DNA of 64,000 nucleotides. It comes from Blattabacterium cuenoti (GTDB taxonomy: Bacteria; Bacteroidota; Bacteroidia; Flavobacteriales; Blattabacteriaceae). Below, piece by piece: positions 9,821-18,901 of the stretch. Below the pieces are notes generated by a model, which saw nothing but the letters and a program-made list of their open reading frames with translations, ran no database searches and was not told the DNA's origin. The position numbers and the translations under genes are program-made. Each line of letters opens with the position of its first letter. Positions within the stretch are counted from its first letter, which is position 1. The stretch lies in NCBI RefSeq assembly GCF_014252455.1, contig NZ_CP060245.1:134149-198148 (forward strand), given 5' to 3'.

Positions 9821-9828
9821 TATTTTTG
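9821..9828 (+). promoter_or_regulatory. Candidate -7 box (TATTTTTG) for prs
   Basis: Exact TAnnTTTG match ending 18 bases before the prs ATG. It lies in the short thyA/prs divergent gap, and no -33 TTG is visible. Confidence 0.4.
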
Positions 9829-9839
9829 CATAAAAAAAA

Positions 9840-9847
9840 CAAAATTA
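9840..9847 (-). promoter_or_regulatory. Candidate -7 box (TAATTTTG) for thyA
   Basis: Exact TAnnTTTG match on the minus strand, 58 bases before the thyA start. Its last base pair is the A of the prs start codon, so the two divergent promoters would interleave. Confidence 0.3.
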
Positions 9848-10779
9848 TGAATCAAAAGGTACTTTTTTTTTCGACAAGAAGTGGATTAAAATTATCAGAA
9901 AAAATAGCTTATCATTATGGTAATTTTTTAGGTAAAATTCGTTTTTTAGAATTTAGTGATGGGGAATATACCCCTTGTTTTGAACAATCTGTTCGTGGAT
10001 CACGAGTATTTTTGATTGGATCTACTTTTCCTCCAGTAGATAATTTAATGGAATTACTTTTAATGTGTGATGCCGCTCGTAGGGCTTCTGCTCATAATAT
10101 AACACTTGTTATTCCATATTTTGGATGGGCGAGACAAGATCATAAAGATAAAACAAGAACTCCTATTGCAGCAAAACTTATAGCTAATTTAATGGTAGCT
10201 TCAGGAGCTAATAGAGTTATGACTATGGATTTACATGCAGATCAAATTCAAGGATTTTTTGATATTCCTGTAGATCATTTATATGCCTCTAGAATATTTA
10301 TTGATTATATTAAAAAATTAAATATGGATCAATTAACTATTGCTTCTCCAGATATGGGAGGAGCAAAAAGAGCTAGAAGTTATGCAGGTTATTTAGGAAC
10401 AGATGTCGTTATTTGTTATAAAGAAAGAAAAAAAGCTAATGAAATAGAATTTATGAATCTTATTGGAAATGTAAAAGAAAAAAATATCATACTAATAGAT
10501 GATATGGTAGATACAGCTGGAACATTAACAGAAGCAGCAAATCTTATTAAAAAAAAAGGGGCTAGAAGTATTCGTGCTATAGCTACTCATCCTGTTTTTT
10601 CTGGAAATTCATATGATAAAATTAAAACATCGTATATTGAAGAATTTATTGTAACTGATTCTATTCCCATTAAAAATAATAATGAAAAAATTAAAATATT
10701 ATCTTGTGCTCCACTTTTTGCAGAAGTTATGCAATCAGTACATAATGATGAATCTATTAGTAATAAATTTATAATTTAA
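9847..10779 (+). CDS. prs: Ribose-phosphate pyrophosphokinase (PRPP synthetase)
   Basis: Converts ribose-5-phosphate and ATP to PRPP, the starting substrate for the purine cluster at 20-35 kb. It is 310 residues long. The FSDGEYTPCFEQSVRG ATP loop, the RQDHKDKTRTPIAAKL flexible loop, the MDLHADQIQGFF divalent-cation site and the PRPP-binding IDDMVDTAGTLTEAA (about 218-232) are all present. ATG 9847 is preferred over an upstream TTG at 9826 because the latter lies within the candidate -7 box and adds unrelated residues. rplY follows after 2 bases, matching the common prs-rplY pair. Confidence 0.97.
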   Translation: MNQKVLFFSTRSGLKLSEKIAYHYGNFLGKIRFLEFSDGEYTPCFEQSVRGSRVFLIGSTFPPVDNLMELLLMCDAARRASAHNITLVIPYFGWARQDHKDKTRTPIAAKLIANLMVASGANRVMTMDLHADQIQGFFDIPVDHLYASRIFIDYIKKLNMDQLTIASPDMGGAKRARSYAGYLGTDVVICYKERKKANEIEFMNLIGNVKEKNIILIDDMVDTAGTLTEAANLIKKKGARSIRAIATHPVFSGNSYDKIKTSYIEEFIVTDSIPIKNNNEKIKILSCAPLFAEVMQSVHNDESISNKFII

Positions 10780-10781
10780 TT

Positions 10782-11456
10782 ATGCAATCTATTCAAATAT
10801 ACGGTAAAAAAAGAAATATAGGAAAAAAAGAGGTACAATTAATTAGAAAAAAAGGAGAAGTCCCTTGTATTTTATATGGAAAAAATATTCATATTCCTTT
10901 TTCTACTTCTTTAGAAAGTTTTAAATATTTAGTATATACATCAAATGTATATTGGGTCCTCATTCAAATAGAAGGGGAAACAAATAATATTAAAACAGTT
11001 AAAAAAGAAATTCAATTTGATCCTATTAGTGAAAAAATATTACATGCAGATTTTTATAAAATAGAAGAATTTAAACCTATTATTTTGGAAATCCCTATTA
11101 AAACTTTTGGAAGATCTATTGGTGTTTCTAAAGGAGGAGAATATTATTCTCCTGTTAGAAAATTAAAAGTAAAAGCTCTTCCATCTAATTTTCCAGAAAA
11201 TATCAAATTGGATATTAATTCTTTAGATATAGGAGATCAAATTAACGTAAAAGATCTATATAATGAAAAATATACTATTTTACATCCTTTAAATACTCTT
11301 ATAGCAAGAGTAAAACATTCTCGTATAACAACAACAACAACGACAACGACAACGACAACGACAATAAAAGGATCTAAAGATGATGAAAATAATAATAAAG
11401 TAGAAAATAAAATAGATAAAAAAAATAAGAATGAGGGATCTAAAAAGAGATCATGA
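10782..11456 (+). CDS. rplY: 50S ribosomal protein L25 (Ctc form)
   Basis: This 224-residue protein has the L25 5S-rRNA-binding domain (about 1-95, with KKGEVPCILYGK) followed by the TL5/Ctc beta-domain (about 95-185; KALPSNFPENIKLDI, LDIGDQINVKDL). The C-terminal tail is low complexity: 12 consecutive Thr codons (11328-11363), then an Asp/Asn/Lys-rich stretch. It is two bases downstream of prs, and its last 26 bases overlap the tadA start, so the last three genes are probably translated together. The tail is probably disordered and poorly constrained. Confidence 0.95.
   Translation: MQSIQIYGKKRNIGKKEVQLIRKKGEVPCILYGKNIHIPFSTSLESFKYLVYTSNVYWVLIQIEGETNNIKTVKKEIQFDPISEKILHADFYKIEEFKPIILEIPIKTFGRSIGVSKGGEYYSPVRKLKVKALPSNFPENIKLDINSLDIGDQINVKDLYNEKYTILHPLNTLIARVKHSRITTTTTTTTTTTTIKGSKDDENNNKVENKIDKKNKNEGSKKRS
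11328..11363 (+). repeat. ACA/ACG trinucleotide repeat coding poly-Thr
   Basis: Twelve tandem Thr codons lie in the tail of rplY, four ACA followed by alternating ACG and ACA. Length change by slippage would stay in frame. The repeat stands out against the A/T homopolymer background. Confidence 0.9.
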
Positions 11457-11874
11457 TTTTATGGCAATAGCCATAGAAGAAGCTTTAATTGCTTTTCATA
11501 AAAATGAAGTTCCTATAGGCGCTATTATTACTTATAATAATGTAGTAATAGCTAGAGCTCATAATTTAACTGAAACTTTTAAAAATATTACTGCACATGC
11601 GGAAATATTAGTGATTAATTTAGCTTCTTATTATCTAGGAAAAAAATATATCAAAGAATGTACTTTATATGTAACAATTGAACCATGTATTATGTGTACA
11701 GGGGCCTTATTTTTTTCTCAAATTGGGAGAGTAGTATGTGGGGCTCCTAATTTAAAAAGAGGTTTTTTATATACAAGTGCAAAATTACATCCTAAAACAA
11801 AATTTTTATCTGGAATTATGAAAAATAAATGTCAAGATATTATTAAAAAATTCTTCTTCTTAAAAAGAATTTAA
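11431..11874 (+). CDS. tadA: tRNA-specific adenosine deaminase
   Basis: TadA converts A34 to inosine in tRNA-Arg(ACG), needed to read CGN codons. The 147-residue protein carries the zinc site HAEILVI and PCIMCTGAL, plus EVPIGAIITYN and the GAPNLKRGF segment of bacterial TadA. The start at 11431 lies inside rplY (26-base overlap) but gives the usual ~10 residues before the conserved FMAIAIEEAL helix; ATG 11461 is an alternative. Its stop shares TTAA with the stop of the opposite-strand DedA gene. Confidence 0.93.
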   Translation: MRDLKRDHDFMAIAIEEALIAFHKNEVPIGAIITYNNVVIARAHNLTETFKNITAHAEILVINLASYYLGKKYIKECTLYVTIEPCIMCTGALFFSQIGRVVCGAPNLKRGFLYTSAKLHPKTKFLSGIMKNKCQDIIKKFFFLKRI

Positions 11875-12518
11875 ATTAGTAATTTTTTTCTTATTTTTAT
11901 TTTAAATAATAAAGGAAAAGTTGTCATTAATACTATTAAAAAAATAATCCATTCTAAATGATTTTTTAATTCTGGAAATTTTTTATCTAAATAATGTCCA
12001 GATAACATGATAGAAAATGTCCAAATAAGTGCTCCAATAATATTATAAATCATAAATTTTTTAAAATCCACACGAATGGCTCCTGCTACAATAGGAGCAA
12101 AAGTACGAAACATGGGAAGAAAACGACTCATAATCAGGGCTGTTGTTTTATATTTATTATAAAATAATTTTGCAATGATAAGATGTTTTTTTTTAAAAAG
12201 AAATGAATCCTTTTTTTTATATAAAAATTTTCCAGATTTATAACCCAACCAGTACCCTTGGATATTTCCAAGAATAGCAACAAATGCTACAATCAAAATA
12301 ATTACGAAAAATGGAACATTATAGAAATTTTTACATAAATCTTCTCCAAAAATACCAGCAGTAAATAATAAAGAATCTCCAGGTAAAAAAAATCCGATAA
12401 AAAATCCTGTTTCTGCAAATATAATTGCTAAAATAATAAATAAAGTTGTATTTCCAAAATAGAAAAAAATCCATCTAGGATTAAATAAATGTTGAAAAAT
12501 ATCCCAAAAATTTAACAT
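11871..12518 (-). CDS. DedA-family inner-membrane protein
   Basis: A 215-residue polytopic membrane protein of the DedA/SNARE-associated family, proposed to act as a lipid flippase in the cytoplasmic membrane. Features seen are the FAETGFFIGFFLPGDSLLF re-entrant loop (about 32-50), the GYWLGYKSGK segment, SRFLPMFRTFAPIVAGAIRV (about 130-150) with the conserved Arg and Pro, and a C-terminal hydrophobic helix ending in a Lys/Arg tail. I chose ATG 12518; an upstream in-frame TTG exists but adds nothing family-like. It converges on tadA. Confidence 0.88.
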   Translation of the reverse strand: MLNFWDIFQHLFNPRWIFFYFGNTTLFIILAIIFAETGFFIGFFLPGDSLLFTAGIFGEDLCKNFYNVPFFVIILIVAFVAILGNIQGYWLGYKSGKFLYKKKDSFLFKKKHLIIAKLFYNKYKTTALIMSRFLPMFRTFAPIVAGAIRVDFKKFMIYNIIGALIWTFSIMLSGHYLDKKFPELKNHLEWIIFLIVLMTTFPLLFKIKIRKKLLI

Positions 12519-12637
12519 TTTATTTTCTATTGAATAGGATATAATTTTTTTAAAAAACAAAGTAAAATCTTTTCATTTTTTTAAAATAAAGGTTAAAAAT
12601 ATTTATATTTTATAAATATCAATTTAATACATTTTAT

Positions 12638-12757
12638 ATGGAATATTTATTCAAATTTATTAATATTTTAGGTTGGAATGCTAATCTATTTTTCATAATA
12701 ATTTTTTTTATTTTTTTAATATTTTGGTTATATAAAATATTTTATTTTATTGATTAG
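12638..12757 (+). CDS. Tiny single-span membrane protein (hypothetical)
   Basis: An open frame of 39 codons in the 289-base gap between dedA and aroB. It reads MEYLFKFINILGWNANLF, then a continuous hydrophobic stretch of about 20 residues, then WLYKIFYFID. The layout (a W-x-A-N turn before one membrane helix, then aromatic residues and Lys) weakly recalls the small DUF6341-type Flavobacteriales proteins often found near purD. That likeness is from memory and from a short segment. Hydrophobic ORFs arise easily in T-rich DNA, so it may be noise. It is left alone in an otherwise very compact genome, which argues mildly for it being real. Confidence 0.4.
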   Translation: MEYLFKFINILGWNANLFFIIIFFIFLIFWLYKIFYFID

Positions 12758-12807
12758 ATAAAATTAATTAATTCTTTAATAAATAAAGATAAAAAGATAA
12801 AATAGGT

Positions 12808-13908
12808 ATGTTAGATTGTGATCATCAACAAATGATTTTTTTAAATACAAATAACGAGGCTTATAAAACCTTACAAAATTATATATGTGATCAGCAGATA
12901 GATATAAAAAATATATTTATTTTAGTAGATGATTATACTTATAAATATTGTTTACCTGTTCTTTTATATCATATAATTTTTTTAAAAAAATCTAATATTA
13001 TTCAAATTAAATCAGGAGAAAAAGAAAAAAACATTTATACATGTATTCAAATATGTAAAAAATTAATAAATCTAAAAGCTACTAGAAATAGTTTAATGAT
13101 AAATTTAGGAGGAGGTGTTATTACAGATATTGGTGGATTTGTATCCTCTGTATTTAAAAGGGGAATTCGTTTTATTAATATTCCTACAACATTATTAGGA
13201 ATGGTAGATGCTGCTATAGGATATAAAACAGGAGTAAATTTAGAATCTATTAAAAATGAAATAGGATCTTTTTATCGTCCAGAATTTTTAATTATTGATC
13301 CGAATTTTTTAAAAACTCTTACTGAAAAAGAATTTATTTCAGGAAAGGCTGAAATGTTTAAACATGGATTAATAGCTGATAAAAATTTTTGGATAAATAT
13401 GAAAAAATATCATGATTTAAATATAAATCAAAATAAAAATAAATGGGAGTATTTTATCCATAAATCTATACAAATAAAAAATAAAATAGTAAAAAAAGAT
13501 CCTCAAGAAAAAGGATTAAGAAAAATTCTAAATTTTGGACATACCATCGGGCATGCTTTAGAAAGTTATTATATGAATTATAAAAAAATTAATTTGATAC
13601 ATGGAATAGCGATTGCTATGGGAATGATTTATGAATCTTGGATTTCATATAAAATAAATGGGTTATCTATAAAAAATTATCAAGAAATTAAATTAATTCT
13701 TTCTAGATTATATCCTATACAAAAAATTTCCAATATAGAAATAGATAAAATATTATTAATTATAGAACATGATAAAAAAAATGATAGAAATAAAAATCAA
13801 TTTTCATTATTAGAAAAAATAGGCATTTGTTCCTACAATTGTCCAGTCCCTATTTCCTTAATAAAGGAAAGTTTTTTACATTTTTCCAAAAAAACTAGTT
13901 TGTTATGA
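12808..13908 (+). CDS. aroB: 3-dehydroquinate synthase
   Basis: Second step of the shikimate pathway (DAHP to 3-dehydroquinate), leading to aromatic amino acids. It is 366 residues long. The NAD-binding GGGVITDIGGF is at about 99-109, IPTTLLGMVDAAIGYKTGVN at about 127-146, and the metal ligands are Glu in GKAEMFKHG, His in NFGHTIGHALE and His in LIHGIAIAMG. The other shikimate genes are not in the window. gyrA follows after about 50 bases on the same strand. Confidence 0.95.
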   Translation: MLDCDHQQMIFLNTNNEAYKTLQNYICDQQIDIKNIFILVDDYTYKYCLPVLLYHIIFLKKSNIIQIKSGEKEKNIYTCIQICKKLINLKATRNSLMINLGGGVITDIGGFVSSVFKRGIRFINIPTTLLGMVDAAIGYKTGVNLESIKNEIGSFYRPEFLIIDPNFLKTLTEKEFISGKAEMFKHGLIADKNFWINMKKYHDLNINQNKNKWEYFIHKSIQIKNKIVKKDPQEKGLRKILNFGHTIGHALESYYMNYKKINLIHGIAIAMGMIYESWISYKINGLSIKNYQEIKLILSRLYPIQKISNIEIDKILLIIEHDKKNDRNKNQFSLLEKIGICSYNCPVPISLIKESFLHFSKKTSLL

Positions 13909-13959
13909 TTCACTTTTTTTACAAAAAATATTCTTTATCTTAATTTTAACATAATTTAT

Positions 13960-16413
13960 ATGAATGAAAATGAAAAAGAAAAATTAATTCCTATTAATAT
14001 TGAAGATGAAATGAAATCTTCTTACATAGATTATTCTATGTCGGTTATTGTCTCTAGAGCTTTACCAGATGCAAGAGATGGATTAAAACCTGTACATAGA
14101 AGAGTTTTATATGGAATGTATAAATTAGGAATTTTTTCTCATAATTCTTATAAAAAATCTGCTCGTATTGTAGGTGAAGTATTAGGAAAATATCATCCAC
14201 ATGGAGATCTTTCAGTTTATGAGACAATGGTTCGTCTAGCACAAACATGGACTATTCGTTATCCATTAATAGATGGACAAGGGAATTTTGGATCATTAGA
14301 TGCTGATCCTCCTGCTGCAATGCGTTATACAGAAGTTAGAATGAAAAAAATAGCTGAAGATATGTTGTTGGATATAAAAAAAGAAACGGTAAAAATGAAA
14401 TTGAATTTTGATGATTCTTTAGAAGAACCAACTGTATTACCTACACGTATTCCTAATCTTTTAATCAATGGAGCTTCAGGTATTGCTGTTGGTATGGCAA
14501 CTAATATTCCTCCTCATAATTTAAAAGAAACCATACAAGCTATTTGCGCATATATTGATAATTATGATATATCTGTAGAAAAAATTATGGAATTTATTAA
14601 AGCTCCAGATTTTCCTACAGGTGGAACTATTTATGGATATGATGGAGTAAAAAAAGCCTTTTATACAGGAAGAGGACGTATTATTTTACGAGCAAGAGTT
14701 CATTTTGAAGAAATTCATGGAAGAGAATGTATTATTGTAGATGAAATTCCTTATCAAGTCAATAAATCAGAAATGATTACTAAAACAGTAGGGTTAATGA
14801 AAGAAGGAAAAATAGAAGGAATTTATCAAATTAGGGATGAATCTGATAGAAATGGATTACGTATAGTATATATTCTTAAACAAAAGACAAATTCTAATAT
14901 ATTATTGAATAATTTATTTAAATATACTTCTTTACAAACTTATTTTAATGTCAATAATATAGCTTTAGTTAAAGGAAAACCCGTTCAATTGAATATAAAA
15001 GATCTCATACAACAATTTGTAGATCATAGACAAGATATTATTATACGTAGGACTCAATACGAATTAAAAAAATCTACATATAGAGTTCATATTTTGACAG
15101 GATTTTTAGCTATATTAAATCATATAGATCAAATGATTGAATTAATTCAAAAGTCTAAAAATCATCAGGACGCACATGATAAATTAATTAAAAAATTTCA
15201 ATTATCTAAAAATCAATCTAAATCAATTTTAGATATGCGATTACAAAGTCTGACTTTTTTAGAAATTAATAAAATAAAAAAAGAATATAAAGAATTAATA
15301 AAAAAAATAGATTTTTTCAATAAGGTTTTAACAGAACCTTATAGAAGAATGGAAATTATTAAAAAAGAACTTTTAGATATTCAAGAAAAATATCAAGATC
15401 CACGTAGGACTAAAATAGATTATTTAGGTAATGAAGTTCATATAGAAGATCTTATTGAAGATGAACAGGTCGTCATTACTATTTCTCATGCAGGATATAT
15501 AAAGAGGACTTCTTTATCAGAATATAAACGTCAAGGAAGAGGTGGAATAGGAAATAGAGGAGCTCTTGCTAGAAAATATGATTATATAAAATATTTACTC
15601 ATAGCCACTAATCATCAATATTTACTTTTTTTTACAGAAAAAGGAAAATGTTTTTGGTTAAGAGTTTATGAAATACCGGAAGGATCTAAAATTTCTAAAG
15701 GAAGAGCTATACAAAATATGATTTCTTTACAAGAAGATGATAAAGTTAATGCTTATATATTAACTGGAGATTTAACTAATAAAAAATATGTGAAGAATCA
15801 TTATGTTATAATGGTTACTCAAAAAGGAATTATTAAAAAAACTTCTTTAGAAAGTTATTCACGTCCTAGAAAATATGGAATTAATGCTATTATTATTCGT
15901 AAAGGAGATTTTTTATTAGAAGCTATTTTAACGAAAGGAGATAGTCATGTATTTATTGCCGTAAAAAGTGGAAGAATTATTCGGTTTTCAGAAAAAAAAG
16001 TTCGTACAACTGGAAGAAATTCTTCTGGAGTTATAGGGATTAAAAATGATATAGTAATTGGAATGATATGTGTATATGAGAAGAATAATAATGATAAAGG
16101 AAATTTATTAGTAGTGTCATATAAAGGATTTGGAAAAAGATCTAATATAAACAATTATCGTATTACTAATCGTGGAGGAAAAGGAATTAAAACTATAAAT
16201 ATTACTAAAAAAACAGGACATTTAATTTCAATTAAATATGTCACGGATAAAGATGATTTAATGATTATTAAAAAATCAGGAATTATTATCCGTATTCCTG
16301 TATCTGATATACGAGTAATGGGGCGTAATACTCAAGGGGTCAGATTGATTTTTCTTAAAGAAAATGATGCTATCGCTGATGTAGAAAAAGTTGATAAAAA
16401 ACAGGATTTTTAA
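13960..16413 (+). CDS. gyrA: DNA gyrase subunit A
   Basis: The breakage-reunion subunit that introduces negative supercoils together with GyrB. It is 817 residues. The N-terminal winged-helix/tower region starts [20 protein letters not shown], the catalytic Tyr lies in [10 protein letters not shown], and the C-terminal beta-pinwheel (from about residue 500) has a degenerate GyrA box, RQGRGGIG. In the segment [12 protein letters not shown], Leu occupies the position of E. coli Ser83 and Glu that of Asp87, both known quinolone-contact sites. Its stop overlaps the stop of the opposite-strand protease (TTAA). Confidence 0.97.
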   Translation: MNENEKEKLIPINIEDEMKSSYIDYSMSVIVSRALPDARDGLKPVHRRVLYGMYKLGIFSHNSYKKSARIVGEVLGKYHPHGDLSVYETMVRLAQTWTIRYPLIDGQGNFGSLDADPPAAMRYTEVRMKKIAEDMLLDIKKETVKMKLNFDDSLEEPTVLPTRIPNLLINGASGIAVGMATNIPPHNLKETIQAICAYIDNYDISVEKIMEFIKAPDFPTGGTIYGYDGVKKAFYTGRGRIILRARVHFEEIHGRECIIVDEIPYQVNKSEMITKTVGLMKEGKIEGIYQIRDESDRNGLRIVYILKQKTNSNILLNNLFKYTSLQTYFNVNNIALVKGKPVQLNIKDLIQQFVDHRQDIIIRRTQYELKKSTYRVHILTGFLAILNHIDQMIELIQKSKNHQDAHDKLIKKFQLSKNQSKSILDMRLQSLTFLEINKIKKEYKELIKKIDFFNKVLTEPYRRMEIIKKELLDIQEKYQDPRRTKIDYLGNEVHIEDLIEDEQVVITISHAGYIKRTSLSEYKRQGRGGIGNRGALARKYDYIKYLLIATNHQYLLFFTEKGKCFWLRVYEIPEGSKISKGRAIQNMISLQEDDKVNAYILTGDLTNKKYVKNHYVIMVTQKGIIKKTSLESYSRPRKYGINAIIIRKGDFLLEAILTKGDSHVFIAVKSGRIIRFSEKKVRTTGRNSSGVIGIKNDIVIGMICVYEKNNNDKGNLLVVSYKGFGKRSNINNYRITNRGGKGIKTINITKKTGHLISIKYVTDKDDLMIIKKSGIIIRIPVSDIRVMGRNTQGVRLIFLKENDAIADVEKVDKKQDF

Positions 16414-18521
16414 TTTTTATCATTATTAAAATCTCGTAAAATATTAACACATTCAGATATTTGAAAATCATTTAATAAATGTTTATTCCATTCTTTTTGT
16501 TCTTCTAATTGAGGATCTAAAATGATTTTATATGATAATGGAAAGGCTCGTAATCCATATATATTTAAATATTTTTTTAATAATTGAAAATAATGATTTC
16601 TTTTTTGAATTTTTAAATTAGCATTATAAAAAATTTTCCAATTGAGAGGAATAGAAATGTTATTAAAAAATTTTTTTTCTATAAATTGTATATTTTTATA
16701 TATTTTTATTATTTCTTTATGATTTTTTAAACGATTGATACTTTTTAATTTAATTTTTTCCAAATCTACTTTTCCTTTCCAAGGAATATAAGGAATAGAT
16801 TCAATATGATCCCATTTCATGTAATTAGGTTGATTTTTTTCCATAAATTTGTATAGTCCTATACAACAAGAATTATTTGGAATAAAAATATCTGAATTTA
16901 CGCCTTTTAATTGAGTAGAACTTCCATTTATTCTATAAAATTTATTCATAGTAAATTTTAATGCTCCCAATTCTTGATTAGAAAAGATAAATTTATTTAA
17001 TGAATAAATAGTTTGAATAGTTCCTTTTCCATAGGTTTGAGTGCTACCAACAATAATGCCTCTTTTATAATCTTTTATAGCAGCAGCGATAATTTCTGAT
17101 GCAGATGCTGATAGTTCATTGACTAGAAGAACTAGAGGCCCTTTCCAAAGAATTTTATGTTTATTATTTTTTAGTATTTTTTTTTCCCCATTAGATAATC
17201 CTAATTGTACTATGGGAACTTTTCCCAAAAAAAATCCGGTAATTGCTATTACTGTTTCTAAAGATCCTCCTCCATTATTTCTTATATCAAGAATTAAACC
17301 TTTAATATTTTCTTTTTTTAATTTTAAAATAATATTTTTTATATCTTTAGCGGCATTTTTTCCATTTTTATTTTCAGGATTAAAATAAAATTCTGGTAAA
17401 TATATTAAACCATATTTATTTTTTTTATTATAATTATCTAATATGGTGACACTTTTTGCAAAAATTTCTTTATTTTCAATAATATCTCTTATGAGAATAA
17501 TTTCTTCTATAGATCCATTTTTTTTTTGGATAGTTAGTTTTACTTTAGTTCCTTTTTTTCCTCTTATTAGACGAATAGAATGTTCTAATAACATTCCTAT
17601 AATATTTTTATATTCTGAATTAGGATTTTTTGCTATTTTAATAATTTTATCTCCTATTTCTATTTTTTTACTTTTCCATGCTGGTCCGCCTACAATAATT
17701 TTTATAATAGTAGCATATCCTTTATCATCTTGTAATGATACACCAATTCCTTCTGTTTCTCCAGATATATTTAAATTAAAATTTTCTTTTTCTTGAGCAG
17801 AAAAATAACAAGTATGAGGATCATACTGTGAAGTAATAGTATTTACGTACATAGAAAACCAATCTTTTTTTTTTTTCATTTTTAATTTTCTAAAATATTC
17901 TCTTATATCTTCTTCTACTTTTTTTCTATATTTTTTTTCTTTTATTATAAGAATATTATTCCAATTTTTTGGAGTAGGTTTATTTGTATTTATTGAAGTA
18001 ATTATTTCTATAAGAGTTAAATATTTTAGATATTTTCTCCATTCTTCTATCCATTCTTTTTTATTTTTAGGATAAAAATATTTATTTACTCCAGGTATCC
18101 ATACTTCTTTTTTATTAAAATTAAAAGGTTTTTTTAATATTTTATAACAAAAATTTTCCACTTCTTTTACTCTTTGATAAAAATGTTGTATCGTAATATT
18201 AAAAAAATATGGATCTCCATTAATCCAAAAATCATCTAATTTATCTTTATAGAAAGAAAAAAGAAAATCTAAATCATTTTGTAGAAAAAAACGTTTTTGA
18301 ATATCTAAATTTTCAAAATATTTTTTATATACTTTTTGTGAAAACTCATTATTAATTTTAAGAGTATTAGGATGTAAAAAATAAAGTGTTTGATATATTG
18401 TTTTTAATATTATACGATGTTTTTCTTCTTCTTCTTTTGGAGAACAAAAACTTAATAAAAAAGTAAAAATAAAGCCAATTATGATATATTTAAAATTTCT
18501 GAATTTAAAATTTATCATCAT
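16410..18521 (-). CDS. prc: C-terminal processing protease (Prc/CtpA, S41 family)
   Basis: This 703-residue protein is an envelope protease that degrades or matures periplasmic proteins from their C-termini. The N-terminus has a hydrophobic signal segment ending FLLSFCS, a plausible lipobox with Cys, followed by a charged linker. A PDZ domain (about 235-325, GEIEGIGVSL-like region) precedes the S41 protease domain. The catalytic Ser is in [14 protein letters not shown] and the Lys in [12 protein letters not shown]; the RNNGGGSLE segment precedes them. A Prc-type helical tail follows. The frame begins with two ATGs in tandem. Opposite-strand open frames inside it are artefacts. Confidence 0.92.
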   Translation of the reverse strand: MMINFKFRNFKYIIIGFIFTFLLSFCSPKEEEEKHRIILKTIYQTLYFLHPNTLKINNEFSQKVYKKYFENLDIQKRFFLQNDLDFLFSFYKDKLDDFWINGDPYFFNITIQHFYQRVKEVENFCYKILKKPFNFNKKEVWIPGVNKYFYPKNKKEWIEEWRKYLKYLTLIEIITSINTNKPTPKNWNNILIIKEKKYRKKVEEDIREYFRKLKMKKKKDWFSMYVNTITSQYDPHTCYFSAQEKENFNLNISGETEGIGVSLQDDKGYATIIKIIVGGPAWKSKKIEIGDKIIKIAKNPNSEYKNIIGMLLEHSIRLIRGKKGTKVKLTIQKKNGSIEEIILIRDIIENKEIFAKSVTILDNYNKKNKYGLIYLPEFYFNPENKNGKNAAKDIKNIILKLKKENIKGLILDIRNNGGGSLETVIAITGFFLGKVPIVQLGLSNGEKKILKNNKHKILWKGPLVLLVNELSASASEIIAAAIKDYKRGIIVGSTQTYGKGTIQTIYSLNKFIFSNQELGALKFTMNKFYRINGSSTQLKGVNSDIFIPNNSCCIGLYKFMEKNQPNYMKWDHIESIPYIPWKGKVDLEKIKLKSINRLKNHKEIIKIYKNIQFIEKKFFNNISIPLNWKIFYNANLKIQKRNHYFQLLKKYLNIYGLRAFPLSYKIILDPQLEEQKEWNKHLLNDFQISECVNILRDFNNDKN

Positions 18522-18617
18522 AGTTTTGAATAAATAATTACAAATATCTATGTTAGATAGAAAAAAATGAAAAAAAAATTGATTTTTTTAATAAAAATAT
18601 TATGAAAATGATCGTAA

Positions 18618-18693
18618 TATGCTAACAGCATAATAGCAAAATTACAATATATAGACTATTATGCTATATATTGTAAATCTGTGGAATAGATTT
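18618..18693. repeat. Cluster of overlapping inverted repeats (possible structured RNA or operator)
   Basis: There are four perfect inverted repeats in 76 bases. A: TATGCT/AGCATA (18618-18623, 18627-18632). B: AGCATAATAG/CTATTATGCT (18627-18636, 18656-18665). C: TTACAATATATAG/CTATATATTGTAA (18642-18654, 18664-18676), 13 bp with a 9-base loop. D: AAATCT/AGATTT (18675-18680, 18688-18693), followed by AATTTTTT. A and B exclude each other. The loop of C pairs with the left arm of B, an H-type pseudoknot geometry. It could be a small RNA or attenuator read toward ruvB, or an operator over the prc promoter. Function is unknown. Confidence 0.5.
18637..18644 (-). promoter_or_regulatory. Candidate -7 box (TAATTTTG) for prc
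   Basis: Exact TAnnTTTG match on the minus strand, about 115 bases before the prc start. It overlaps the left arm of the 13-bp inverted repeat, so a protein bound there, or the hairpin itself, could affect prc transcription. Confidence 0.3.
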
Positions 18694-18901
18694 AATTTTT
18701 TGTAAAAAAAATAAAATTCATATATAAAAAATACGATATTTTTAAAAATATTATCATACTCACTTAAAATTATAAACAAACAATAGGATATTGTATTTCA
18801 ATCAGAATATTTTATATATAAAATGGATGTACTTTATTATATTGAATCAATTATTTTTTAAATCATGTATTAATTCTTTTCATTTTTTAAAATTATAGAC
18901 C

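Larger units (their letters stand above)
18522..18901. other. Gene-free interval between prc and ruvB
   Basis: At 380 bases this is the largest non-coding stretch in the window and lies between divergent genes. It holds the repeat cluster at 18618-18693, a TAnnTTTG box on the minus strand at 18637-18644 that could serve prc, and otherwise low-complexity A/T sequence. I find no tRNA cloverleaf, no RNase P, SRP or tmRNA core motif, and no open frame longer than about 15 codons with any appeal. Confidence 0.8.

Noticed and set aside
9826..9846. TTG start for prs giving seven extra residues
   Set aside because: It lies in the candidate -7 box, and PRPP synthetases start at the ATG-encoded MNQKVLFF-type end.
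11328..11363. CRISPR-like or minisatellite array
   Set aside because: It is a simple trinucleotide repeat within the rplY frame, with no spacers.
14054..14248. Minus-strand open frame opposite the start of gyrA
   Set aside because: It is antisense to the most conserved part of GyrA, with no recognisable protein features.
17119..17796. Two plus-strand open frames (about 89 and 117 codons) rich in Phe, Ile and Pro opposite the prc gene
   Set aside because: They are antisense to a well-supported protease with conserved motifs. Their hydrophobic composition is what an AT-rich Lys/Asn-coding strand gives in reverse, and they show no domain signature.
18522..18901. Possible RNase P RNA, 4.5S RNA or tmRNA in the largest gap
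   Set aside because: None of the conserved cores (P4 region, GGAAG tetraloop context, tRNA-like ends with a tag ORF) can be found; only short hairpins are present.
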